Source: Hyphomicrobiales bacterium (GTDB lineage: Bacteria > Pseudomonadota > Alphaproteobacteria > Rhizobiales > Beijerinckiaceae). Taken from it: a stretch of DNA of 8,292 nucleotides. The notes beneath the pieces are model-generated. The model was not told the DNA's origin. It did not search any database and saw nothing but the letters and a program-made list of their open reading frames with translations. Location: assembly GCA_025363375.1 (NCBI GenBank), contig JANYDZ010000671.1, positions 1-8,292 of the forward strand. Direction: 5' to 3'. This document shows, in pieces, positions 1 to 6,951 of the stretch (its first letter is position 1; every line of letters starts with the position of its first letter). The position numbers were made by a program, and so were the translations under genes.

Positions 1-1748
1 GCGGCGTCGCGCGCGGCTTCGTCCGCGAGACGGTCCGCTTCGCCCACCGCCAAAAGATACCGCGCAATTTCGTCGGGCGGGATCAGTTGCGCCGAAGCGA
101 CGCGCGCGCCGAAACCCGCCCACAATTCATCGCGCCGCCGGCGCGCTTCGTCGATGCGTTCGCGCGTCGCCAGCGGGCCCAGCGCCTCGAGCGCGCCGAG
201 TTTGTCACGCGCGGCGCGAATTTCCGTTCCGGCCGCCTCGATTTCATCGTCGAGACGCTGGCGCTCGCGCTCAACGGCCTCGAATTCGCTGCGAAACCGC
301 GCCAATGTTTCCGCCGCCGGCAGCGCGGCGCTCGCCAGCGTTTCGAGATCGGCAACCGGCGGCGACAGACGAGCGGCTTCCTCGCGCAACGCCGCTTCTT
401 CAGCGCGCAACTGACTTTCGGCGTCGTCGCGGCGCTGAATTCGCGCGCGGATGTCGCTGAACCCGGCGAATTGTTCGCGCAGGGGAGCGGGATCGGTCAG
501 AAAGCCGCGCGATTTTCGCGCGCGATCGATATTTTCCAACGCTGCTTTTTCATCCGTCAGCTTGGCTTCCAGCGCTTCGATCGAAGCGGCGAAATCGGCG
601 CCTTCCACCATCAGCTTGACCGAAAGCGCTTGAGCGGGCGCGCTGGGCAGGATGTTTTCCAGCTCGGAAGAGTCCCCGAGTCCGAGTTGCGACGCCTTGA
701 AGTTGAGTTCGGCTTCGCAGTCGTCGCGGTGGGCGAGAACGCGGGGCAAATCCTCGTTTGCCTTGCGGTAGGCGCCGGACCCCGAAAACGACGCGGCGAC
801 CTCGGCGGACCGCGCGAGAAGCGCCGAGTCGACCTTGATGTCCGCGAGTTCCTTAGCGGCTCCGACGGAGGCCTCGGCAACCTGCGCGCGGAGTTCCGAC
901 GCGTGTTCAACGGCGTCCAGCGCGGCGCCGAGACGCGGCGCAAATCCCGTCGGCAAATCGGGGAGAGTCCCCAGAGCGGCGAGCTCCGCCGCGCTGGCGC
1001 TCAGGCGCGCGATGAGCGGCGCGAGGCGTTTCAGCCGGCGCAACCGATCGATCCCCGCGGTCACTTTGGCGCTCATGTCGTCCACGTCGGCGAGCCGTTG
1101 CAGGCAATCCGCGATGTCGTCCTCGTTCTGCTTCCATTTGCCGGCGAGCAATTCGTGCTCGCGCCGGGCCTTCTCCGCGCTTTCGTAACGTCGGGAAATT
1201 TCATTCCAGCGTTTCGTCGACGCCTGTCTGGTGTAAATTCCGTCCGCTTCTTTCTCGATGGATTTGCGCAGATCGGAAAGGCCACGCAGGCCCGAGGCGG
1301 CGGCCATCAGGCTTTCCCCGACTTCGCCTCGGGATTTCAGAAATTCCTCCGCGCCGTTGCGGAGGGCCTCCGCGTCGAGGCCGAAAGCATTCGCAAAAAT
1401 TTCCTTCGAGGCGGCGCCGAGATACGGCGCCAGCGCTTCATCGGCGATGGGCGCGCCCGTCCCGTCCAGCAAAGTTCGCTTGTCGCCCTTGCGACGTATG
1501 AAGGACAAAGCGGGATGGCCGTTTGCCTGAATGACGCCTCCGATGCGCAATTCGCCCTTGCCCGGCAGAAAATCGTAAGCGGTCCGTTTGGGAAATCCAA
1601 ACAAAAGGCAATTCACCGCCGCCAGGGCCGTGCTTTTGCCCGCTTCATTGGCGCCATAGACCAGATGCAGCCGCGCGCCGGGCTTGAAGTCCAGCGAACG
1701 GCCGGCGAAAGCGCCGAATTTTTGCAGTCGCAACGATGTGAGACGCAT
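1..1748 (-). CDS. SbcC/YhaN-like AAA ATPase with coiled coils, partial (C-terminus beyond left edge)
   Basis: This is the N-terminal part (582 codons visible, no stop before the edge) of a large P-loop ATPase of the SMC/Rad50/SbcC type, closest in layout to YhaN (COG4717), whose members usually run to about 1000-1200 residues. Residues 1-30 have the opening of the family (MRLTSLRLQKFGAFAGRSLD, then a beta strand), followed by a Walker A motif at residues 32-40, GANEAGKST. From about residue 165 onward the chain is rich in Glu, Arg, Ala and Leu with long charged heptad-like stretches, as expected for a coiled-coil arm. Walker B and signature motifs should lie in the missing C-terminal part. 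The ATG overlaps the stop of the upstream metallophosphoesterase gene as TGATG, with GGAGG at 1758-1762 nine bases ahead, so translation is probably coupled. Such ATPases work with an SbcD-like nuclease on DNA ends or hairpins in the cytoplasm. The YhaN assignment is by architecture and partner; the biochemical activity is inferred. Confidence 0.9.
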   Translation of the reverse strand, partial: MRLTSLRLQKFGAFAGRSLDFKPGARLHLVYGANEAGKSTALAAVNCLLFGFPKRTAYDFLPGKGELRIGGVIQANGHPALSFIRRKGDKRTLLDGTGAPIADEALAPYLGAASKEIFANAFGLDAEALRNGAEEFLKSRGEVGESLMAAASGLRGLSDLRKSIEKEADGIYTRQASTKRWNEISRRYESAEKARREHELLAGKWKQNEDDIADCLQRLADVDDMSAKVTAGIDRLRRLKRLAPLIARLSASAAELAALGTLPDLPTGFAPRLGAALDAVEHASELRAQVAEASVGAAKELADIKVDSALLARSAEVAASFSGSGAYRKANEDLPRVLAHRDDCEAELNFKASQLGLGDSSELENILPSAPAQALSVKLMVEGADFAASIEALEAKLTDEKAALENIDRARKSRGFLTDPAPLREQFAGFSDIRARIQRRDDAESQLRAEEAALREEAARLSPPVADLETLASAALPAAETLARFRSEFEAVERERQRLDDEIEAAGTEIRAARDKLGALEALGPLATRERIDEARRRRDELWAGFGARVASAQLIPPDEIARYLLAVGEADRLADEAARDA

Positions 1749-2980
1749 CAGGCGGCGCCTCCGCCAATGCGGCCAAGCACGAGATTGCGCGCTTCCGCGA
1801 CAATGGCATCGAGCGAAACCTCCGCCTCCTTCGCCGGGCTCGGCAATTTTCCAGCGATATGGGCGAGCAGGTCCGCTGCCTGCTGGCGAAACTCGGACGT
1901 CTCCGCGCACCGCGCCAGGGTTGCCGGCAGGTCGAGCGCTGAAAGGTCGCCGTTTGACGACGCAAATTCGGACGAGCGTGTTTCAATGACGAGCTTTTCG
2001 AGCCAGAAGTCTGCGTGCACATCGAGCAGAACACTCCGGACCTCATCGGCGAACTGGGCGCGGCCCGCCTGCAGGAAGCGTTGCAGGGGCAATGCGTCGG
2101 TGAGGCGGACCCGCGCCGCGATCAGACGATCCACCGCGCTCCTAGCGATGGGCTCCGCCTGCGACCGTATGCTTCGCAGCACCTCCTCCTCGCGCACGGC
2201 CTCCGAAACGTCGATGCGCAACTCGGCGAAACGCGCGCGATCGACAATCAGCCGGCGTGGTTCGCCGACGATGCGACCATCCTCGACATCGACCAGCACC
2301 GCGCCCTTGGCGCCGCATTCGCGGATGCTGCGGCCCTGGAGATTGCCGGGATAAACGACCCATGGATCGCGCGCGAGAATTTCATATTCATGCACATGGC
2401 CCAAAGCCCAGTAATCGTAACCGCGCGTCGTGAGGTCCCGCACCGTGCAGGGCGCATAGGTCGCGTGGCCCACGCGGCCATCGCAGGAGGTGTGGAGAAG
2501 GCCAATGTTGAACCAACCGGATTTCGGCGCCGGATATTCGACGGCCCAATTCTCGTGCACCGCGCGGTCCGGAAAACTTCTGCCATGGAGCGCAACGCGC
2601 AGGGATTCGAGCAGATGGGTCTCTGGTCGGCGCGTGGAAAACACCGCGACATTGTCAGGCAACTTGATGGCGCTTGTGACCACGCTCTCAGCGTCGTGAT
2701 TGCCCTTGATCAGGAACACGGGAATTTCGGCGCGCCGCAAACGCGAGACTTCGCGGTTGAAGAACAAGCCGATGGAATTGTCCTTCCACTCGCCGTCGTA
2801 GACATCGCCGGCAATCAGCACAAAGGCGACTTTCGCCTCGATCGCCTCGTCGACAAGCGCCGAGAAGGCGGCGCGGCTGGCGGCGGCAAAACGTTCGGCG
2901 ACCGCCGCGTCTTTTTCCGAAAGCCCCAAAAGGGGACTGCCCAGATGCAGATCGGCGCAATGCAGGAAGGTGAAATTCAT
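1748..2980 (-). CDS. SbcD/YhaO-like metallophosphoesterase (putative DNA repair exonuclease)
   Basis: The 410-residue product is a calcineurin-type metallophosphoesterase of the SbcD/Mre11/YhaO group (COG0420), of usual length for YhaO. All metal-site motifs are visible: D10-x-H12 in CADLHLGSP, GDVYD at 58-62, GNHD at 93-96, the His of LLHTS at 163, and GHVHE at 194-198. PGNLQGR at 211-217 is typical of this subgroup just after the last metal motif. The remaining 190 or so residues form a capping and partner-binding region. The start is chosen because MNFTFLHCADLHLG begins exactly at the first strand of the fold; there is no good Shine-Dalgarno sequence ahead of it. It lies 27 nt downstream of the Bug-protein gene and overlaps the YhaN-like ATPase gene by one base. 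This strict pairing is typical of SbcCD-like systems and implies a two-subunit Mn2+-dependent, ATP-controlled nuclease complex. Nuclease activity is inferred from the family, not shown here. Confidence 0.92.
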   Translation of the reverse strand: MNFTFLHCADLHLGSPLLGLSEKDAAVAERFAAASRAAFSALVDEAIEAKVAFVLIAGDVYDGEWKDNSIGLFFNREVSRLRRAEIPVFLIKGNHDAESVVTSAIKLPDNVAVFSTRRPETHLLESLRVALHGRSFPDRAVHENWAVEYPAPKSGWFNIGLLHTSCDGRVGHATYAPCTVRDLTTRGYDYWALGHVHEYEILARDPWVVYPGNLQGRSIRECGAKGAVLVDVEDGRIVGEPRRLIVDRARFAELRIDVSEAVREEEVLRSIRSQAEPIARSAVDRLIAARVRLTDALPLQRFLQAGRAQFADEVRSVLLDVHADFWLEKLVIETRSSEFASSNGDLSALDLPATLARCAETSEFRQQAADLLAHIAGKLPSPAKEAEVSLDAIVAEARNLVLGRIGGGAA

Positions 2981-3007
2981 CGGAGCAGGCTAGGCGCGCG
3001 GGTTAAT

Positions 3008-3985
3008 TCAGTCTAGCGTTATCCCCGAGTCCCTGACGATTTTTCCCCAGAGAGCCGATTCCTCCGCGAAGAATTTCGCCGATTCGGAGGGCGAGAGACT
3101 GGTCACATCCATGCCGAGCGTGCGGATGCGGTCGGCGACTTCGGGAACTTTCACGGCGTCGATGGTATCGCGATAAATCTTGTCGATGATTGCGTTGGGC
3201 GTGCCAGGGGGGCCCACCATGGCGAACCACGTCAGCGCCTGATAGCCGGGAAAGCCCGCCTCGTCGATTGTCGGAATCGTTGGCATAATGCGCGAACGCG
3301 TCTTGCCGCCGGTGCCCAGCGCCTTGACCTTGCCGGCTTCCCACATGGGCAGGGCCGTGGAAACGATATCGAAGACCATGTCGATGTGGCCGCCCAGGAC
3401 ATCGTTCAAGGCCGGCGCCGCGCCGCGATAGGGCACATGCACCATGTCGACGCCTGTCATCAACTGCAATTGCAGGGCGGCCAGTTGCGCGGTGGAGCCA
3501 ACGCTCGATGAGCCGTAGGTCATTTTGCCCGGATTGGCTTTCGCGTAGGCGATCAGTTCCTTTACGCTGGACGCTGGAAAATCCTTGCGCGCGACCAGCG
3601 CGTAGGGAACGCTGGCGATCATGCTGATCGGCGCAAGTTTGGCCGCTTCGTAACCCGTGTTTTTGTACATGAATTGATTGATGACGAGCGGCGGCGCGGG
3701 CACAAACAGCAGCGTGTGTCCGTCGGGCGCCGCGCGGGACACGGTTTGCCCGCCGATATTGCCGCCCGCGCCGGACATATTGTCGACCGTGACCGCGTGA
3801 CCCCATTTGCGCGAGAGCTGTTCGGAGATCAGCCGCGCGAGAATGTCCGTGCCCGAGCCCGCCGGAAACGGCATGATCATGCGCACGGGGCGCGAGGGAT
3901 AGACTTCCTGGGCGCATATGACAGCCGGCGTCATTGCACATGCGGCCGTTGACAGCGCGGCCGCAAACAGACGGCGAGATCTCAT
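3008..3985 (-). CDS. Bug/TctC-family periplasmic solute-binding protein (tripartite tricarboxylate transporter type)
   Basis: The 325-residue product has a Sec-type signal peptide (RSRR at the N-terminus, hydrophobic stretch at about 6-23, likely cut after VICA or close by) followed by a Bug-family binding domain. Diagnostic segments are YPSRPVRMIMPFPAGSGTD at 29-47, YGSSSVGST at 157-165 and VPYRGAAPAL at 184-193; these loops hold carboxylate ligands in characterised members. Length matches the family (about 320-330). I prefer the ATG at 3985: it has AGGGGG at 3991-3996 five bases ahead and starts directly with the signal peptide. An in-frame TTG at 4006 would add seven residues and has no such site. 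No TctA or TctB membrane subunits lie in the window, so it is an orphan Bug protein, common in Burkholderiales and Bradyrhizobium relatives. The ligand is unknown; a carboxylate or similar small organic acid is the usual guess. It follows the propeller gene by 33 nt and is probably cotranscribed with it. Confidence 0.93.
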   Translation of the reverse strand: MRSRRLFAAALSTAACAMTPAVICAQEVYPSRPVRMIMPFPAGSGTDILARLISEQLSRKWGHAVTVDNMSGAGGNIGGQTVSRAAPDGHTLLFVPAPPLVINQFMYKNTGYEAAKLAPISMIASVPYALVARKDFPASSVKELIAYAKANPGKMTYGSSSVGSTAQLAALQLQLMTGVDMVHVPYRGAAPALNDVLGGHIDMVFDIVSTALPMWEAGKVKALGTGGKTRSRIMPTIPTIDEAGFPGYQALTWFAMVGPPGTPNAIIDKIYRDTIDAVKVPEVADRIRTLGMDVTSLSPSESAKFFAEESALWGKIVRDSGITLD

Positions 3986-3990
3986 GGCTT

Positions 3991-3996
3991 CCCCCT
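3991..3996 (-). promoter_or_regulatory. Ribosome binding site deciding the Bug-protein start
   Basis: AGGGGG on the minus strand, five bases before the ATG at 3985. It favours this start over the in-frame TTG at 4006, which would also place residues GHEGEA before the signal peptide. Confidence 0.6.
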
Positions 3997-4018
3997 CATG
4001 GCCCAATCCATCGGCGGT

Positions 4019-5230
4019 TCACGTCCGCTCCAGGATATGCAGTCCCCGCACCCGATCAATCAAATAGATCAGCCCGCGTTCGTCGACAAAGACATCGTTG
4101 CTCGAGACCCGGCGTGAACCTTTCGGCACATCCGGAACAAAATGCGCGACCTCGCGCGGCGCGTGGGGTTTGGCGATATCCACGATGCGCAGGCCATTGG
4201 CGAACCAGGCCACCGGCACTTCCGTGCTGGTGATTTTCTCGACTGGCTGATGACAACCCGTCATGGGCGGCTGTTCCTTGTCGCCGAGATGATCGAGCTG
4301 GAAGCTGGAGAAAGGCACGGGCCGGGTTTCGTCGGTGACGTCGACGAGCCACAGAAAGGCGGGCGGGCCAACGCCGATTTTTGACACGTCTTCGTCGGCG
4401 ACAATCGCCACCCTGCGCCCTTGCAGGGCAAAGGGCACGAGGACGGCGCTATGGGTTGGACACGTAAAGGGCGGGCTCCAGTCGAGGCCCGACATCAGCT
4501 TCGGCTTCGAAATGTCCGCGATATCGAGTATGACAAATCCGCCGTGCCAATAGCTGACATAGAGGCGATCGCCGAAGCGCAAGGGATGGTGGCAGCGATG
4601 TTCCGCGCCTGTCCACGTCGGCGTCTCGCCGCCGGCGATCCATTGGCCGGGCATCCACCAGCGGCCGACCTCGCGCGGCTTTGCGGGATCGGCGAGATCG
4701 AGAATCATGGTGATGGTTCCGCGATAGCCTTCCTGCGTCGCCGAGCCGTAGAAATAGCGTCCATCGAAATCGAAACGATGCACGCCCTTGTCCGGAGTCT
4801 CCCATTTGTGAATCAGGCGCGGTCTGGCCGGGTCTTCGACATTGTAAATTCCCAGACCGCCGCCGACCCCGCCGGGCTGGTCGGTCATGCGCTCGTGATT
4901 GACCAGCATGATCCCGTTGCCAACGCGGACCTTGTGGGAATGAATTTCCGGAGGAATCTCGACGCTCGCGACCTGTTTTGGATTCGCGGGATCGCGCACA
5001 TCGACAATCGTCGTGCCGTGCGGCGCCTTCATATGCGCGATATAGGCAAAGCCGCGTTCAACGACAATCTGACCTCCGCCGATCGAATCGAAATACCCAA
5101 CTTCCCTGACGCCCTTGACTTCGCTCAATCTGACCTCCCGATGGATTTCCCGGCGATAGTAATTGCGAAACACGGAAAAATCAGCTTGGATTTGATCGGG
5201 ACCGAATGTGCCGGGCGGAGCCCGCGCCAT
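4019..5230 (-). CDS. LVIVD-repeat beta-propeller protein of unknown function
   Basis: With the ATG at 5230 the product is 403 residues. It contains repeated strand-turn-strand units of the form (hydrophobic)-V/L-D-V/L-x-D-P-x-x-P: TTIVDVRDPANPKQV (73-87), LGIYNVEDPARP (126-137), TMILDLADPAKP (174-185), FVILDIADISKP (232-243), LWLVDVTDETRP (293-304), LRIVDIAKPHAP (347-358), and a final short strand GLHILERT closing the ring. Seven units suggest a seven-bladed propeller like LVIVD-repeat or selenium-binding/SBP56-type proteins. There is no signal peptide, so it is probably cytoplasmic. His and Cys residues cluster at blade edges (HSH 97-99, H151, H211/C213/H214/H215, H229, C257/H260, H314, C326/H327), which could bind a metal; that is inference. 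It heads the minus-strand gene run and is divergent to the reductase gene. The start is uncertain: a TTG at 5128 has a much better ribosome site (see separate entry) and would give 369 residues. I do not know its reaction. Confidence 0.85.
   Translation of the reverse strand: MARAPPGTFGPDQIQADFSVFRNYYRREIHREVRLSEVKGVREVGYFDSIGGGQIVVERGFAYIAHMKAPHGTTIVDVRDPANPKQVASVEIPPEIHSHKVRVGNGIMLVNHERMTDQPGGVGGGLGIYNVEDPARPRLIHKWETPDKGVHRFDFDGRYFYGSATQEGYRGTITMILDLADPAKPREVGRWWMPGQWIAGGETPTWTGAEHRCHHPLRFGDRLYVSYWHGGFVILDIADISKPKLMSGLDWSPPFTCPTHSAVLVPFALQGRRVAIVADEDVSKIGVGPPAFLWLVDVTDETRPVPFSSFQLDHLGDKEQPPMTGCHQPVEKITSTEVPVAWFANGLRIVDIAKPHAPREVAHFVPDVPKGSRRVSSNDVFVDERGLIYLIDRVRGLHILERT
5134..5139 (-). promoter_or_regulatory. 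Strong Shine-Dalgarno ahead of an alternative TTG start in the propeller gene
   Basis: GGGAGG on the minus strand, five bases before an in-frame TTG at 5126-5128 (residue 35 of the longer form). The ATG at 5230 has no purine-rich site ahead of it. If the TTG is used, the gap to the divergent reductase gene becomes 116 bases instead of 14, leaving room for promoters. Confidence 0.4.
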
Positions 5231-5233
5231 GCG

Positions 5234-5238
5234 AAGGA
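5234..5238 (+). promoter_or_regulatory. Ribosome binding site of the reductase gene
   Basis: AAGGA six bases before the ATG at 5245. It fixes the start of the reductase, whose first residues already form the Rossmann strand. It lies inside the 14-base gap between the divergent start codons if the propeller gene begins at 5230. Confidence 0.6.
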
Positions 5239-5244
5239 ATTTGA

Positions 5245-6240
5245 ATGAAAGTCTGCATTTACGGGGCCGGCGCCATAGGCGGACATCTGGCGGCGCGGCT
5301 GATTGCAAAAGGCGATTGCGCGGTCTCGGTGATTGCGCGCGGCCCCCAGCTTGCGGCGTGGCGCGAGAAAGGCGTGGTGTTGCGCACGGAAGGCCGTGAA
5401 ATTTCCGGTCGTCCGGCGGCGGCGACGGACGATCCTTCGAGCCTGCCGCCGCAGGACCTTGTGGTTGTGACGCTCAAGGCGCCTTCGCAACCCGCCATCG
5501 CCAAACCACTGGCGGCGCTGCTGGCGCCCGAAGGCGTCGCGCTGTTTGCGATGAATGGCCTGCCCTGGTGGTGGAATTACGGGAAAAGCGAAGGCGGTCA
5601 CCTCGATTTGCTCGATCCTTCCGGCGGATTGTGGCGGGAGCTTGGCCCACATCGCGCTGTTGGCGGCGTCGTCAACTCGTCCAATCAGGTCGTCGAGCCC
5701 GGAGTCATCGTCCACACCGGCACGAAGCGCTGGATCATGGGCGAGCCCGACAATTCATCGTCCACGCGACTCAAACGCATCGTGGACCTGTTCAATGCCG
5801 CCGATCTTGACGGCGTTCTCTCGACGGACCTTCGCCGCGACATCTGGCGCAAGTTGATGACCAACATTAGCAGCAATCCGGTCGCCGCTCTGACCCGTCT
5901 GGTCGCGCAAGACGCGGCGACAATCGCAGGGCTCGATGAAGTCGCGGTCAAACTCATTGATGAAGCGCTCGCGGTCGCCGCCGCGCATGGTTGCGACCTG
6001 CGCGGCGAAATCAGCGGACCCGCGCTGGCGCGTCCAGCCAAGGGACGCGCGCCGGGAAAGTCCTCCATGTTGCAGGATGTAGAGGCCGGGCGGGCCGTCG
6101 AGGTTGACGGGTTGATGGGGCAGGTGCAGATTTTCGCGCGCGAAAAAGGCGTTCCGACGCCTACCATTGATGTTGTAGGCTCGCTTCTGAGAGGGCTGGA
6201 TCTGTCGATGCGCCTTCAGCGCGAAAGCGCGCCGACGTGA
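5245..6240 (+). CDS. Ketopantoate reductase-family (ApbA/PanE-like) NAD(P)H-dependent oxidoreductase
   Basis: The 331-residue product has the two-domain fold of 2-dehydropantoate 2-reductase. The N-terminal Rossmann domain opens with MKVCIYGAGAIGG (GxGxxG at 7-12). The C-terminal helical domain carries the likely catalytic Lys203 in WRKLMTN, Asn207, and SSMLQD (273-278) followed by Glu286 in AVEVD, matching the Lys and Glu of E. coli PanE. Length is slightly above PanE (303). The segment after the usual QNG motif is unusual: MNGLPWWWNYGKSEGG at 103-118 is aromatic-rich and longer than in true PanE. This suggests a paralogue acting on another 2-keto acid, so I give no panE symbol. It is the first gene of a plus-strand pair, 13 nt ahead of a tandem Rid-like gene, and is divergent to the propeller/Bug genes. 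No other pantothenate or CoA genes are nearby, which also argues against a dedicated vitamin role. Family assignment is firm; substrate is unknown. Confidence 0.92.
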   Translation: MKVCIYGAGAIGGHLAARLIAKGDCAVSVIARGPQLAAWREKGVVLRTEGREISGRPAAATDDPSSLPPQDLVVVTLKAPSQPAIAKPLAALLAPEGVALFAMNGLPWWWNYGKSEGGHLDLLDPSGGLWRELGPHRAVGGVVNSSNQVVEPGVIVHTGTKRWIMGEPDNSSSTRLKRIVDLFNAADLDGVLSTDLRRDIWRKLMTNISSNPVAALTRLVAQDAATIAGLDEVAVKLIDEALAVAAAHGCDLRGEISGPALARPAKGRAPGKSSMLQDVEAGRAVEVDGLMGQVQIFAREKGVPTPTIDVVGSLLRGLDLSMRLQRESAPT

Positions 6241-6253
6241 CCGGGAGCCAATC

Positions 6254-6925
6254 ATGATGATCGCGCGCAGATGGTCCGCGCTCTCGGGCAGGGAATTTTT
6301 CCACATCGTGCTCGGGCGTGGGTGCGGCGAAAATGCCGGCGGCGATTGCGCCGACGGGTTCGCGGCGGCGCTTGACGCCATTCGCGGCGAAGGCCTTGAA
6401 ACCTCCCGGATCGCGCGCAGCCGCATTTGGGCGCGCGACGCCGCGATCCGTCGAACCGCAAGCGACGCGCGTCTTGTCGCGCTTGCGTCCGACGCGCGCG
6501 CGGCCAGCGCCAGCTTCATTGCTCCGGAGCGTTTGCCGCCCGGAATCGACGTGATGATCGATCTCGTGGCGGTCGCCGGCGTGGGTCGAAAAGAAATCAG
6601 GGAATACCAACCGCGCGTCGCGCCGCCGATGTTTGTCGGTGTCGACAGGATTGTGTTTCTTTCGGGCAATACAGACGTATCGCCAGGCTTTGAAGCGCAG
6701 CTTGAACGTATTTGCGCGAATATCGAAACAAGCCTTGCGGCGGCGCGCGCGCAGTGGCGCGGCATCGCGCGAGCCGACGCCTACGTGTCGAACGCTGTCG
6801 ATCAAAGGCGCGCTTTCGCCGGCATGCGGGCGAAATTCCCGTGTCCGGTCTCGGTGACGCCGGTTTCCGGCTTCTCCGCCCCGGAAAAGCTGATAGAAAT
6901 CGAAGTCACCGCGACGAGGGAATGA
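6254..6925 (+). CDS. Tandem RidA-like (YjgF/YER057c/UK114 family) protein
   Basis: The 223-residue product looks like two Rid-fold halves. The C-terminal half (about 120-220) is clear: an entry strand FVGVDRIVFLSGNTD (127-141), a helix with LERICANIETSLAAA (150-164), a strand with ARADAYVSN (172-180), and the typical end PEKLIEIEVTA (210-220). The N-terminal half (about 15-107) is more diverged but shows the same order, ending APERLPPGIDVMIDLVAV (90-107), which resembles the RidA ending RLP...EIEAIA. By my hand alignment, the Arg that RidA enamine/imine deaminases use (within PARS) is Ala86 in the first half and Pro198 in the second, so deaminase activity is doubtful. GGGAG at 6243-6247 sits six bases before the start; the gene follows the reductase by 13 nt and is surely in its operon. 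Rid proteins form trimers with ligand sites between subunits; a tandem form would probably form a pseudo-hexameric or trimeric ring. Function here is unknown; a role beside the reductase is inferred. Confidence 0.72.
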   Translation: MMIARRWSALSGREFFHIVLGRGCGENAGGDCADGFAAALDAIRGEGLETSRIARSRIWARDAAIRRTASDARLVALASDARAASASFIAPERLPPGIDVMIDLVAVAGVGRKEIREYQPRVAPPMFVGVDRIVFLSGNTDVSPGFEAQLERICANIETSLAAARAQWRGIARADAYVSNAVDQRRAFAGMRAKFPCPVSVTPVSGFSAPEKLIEIEVTATRE

Positions 6926-6933
6926 GCGGCCTG

Positions 6934-6950
6934 ACGCTTCGTTTCAGCGT
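6934..6950. terminator. Possible weak hairpin between convergent genes
   Basis: ACGCT (6934-6938) pairs with AGCGT (6946-6950) across a seven-base loop, in the 26-base gap between the Rid-like gene and msrA. A short T-rich tract (TTTCATT) follows on the plus strand, and the minus strand gives no U-run. The stem is only five to six pairs, so this is a weak candidate for a terminator. Confidence 0.25.
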
Positions 6951-6951
6951 T

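Noticed and set aside
16..18. Possible lipoprotein signal (Cys16) in the Bug protein, given as residue numbers
   Set aside because: The residues before the Cys (STAAC) lack the Leu at -3 of a lipobox; an ordinary signal peptide with a later cut fits better.
87..2354. A 755-codon open frame on the plus strand, antisense to the ATPase and metallophosphoesterase genes
   Set aside because: The translation is Arg/Ala/Gly-rich with no recognisable domain. The opposite strand has clear Walker A and metallophosphoesterase motifs. Long antisense frames are expected in high-GC DNA with strong codon bias.
2015..3016. A 333-codon plus-strand frame opposite the metallophosphoesterase
   Set aside because: No family motif, and it lies entirely over a gene with all expected catalytic residues.
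5150..5200. Sigma-70-like promoter boxes in the A/T-rich patch near the divergent starts
   Set aside because: TTG-containing hexamers are present, but no -10-like hexamer sits at 16-18 bases, so I do not call a promoter.
4421..5248. A 275-codon plus-strand frame opposite the propeller gene, running to the reductase start
   Set aside because: The minus-strand frame has seven clear repeats. The plus-strand translation shows no domain and no ribosome site.
5755..6805. Two long minus-strand frames (336 and 214 codons) opposite the reductase and Rid-like genes
   Set aside because: Low-complexity, Arg-rich translations without motifs. The plus-strand frames have family motifs and good ribosome sites.
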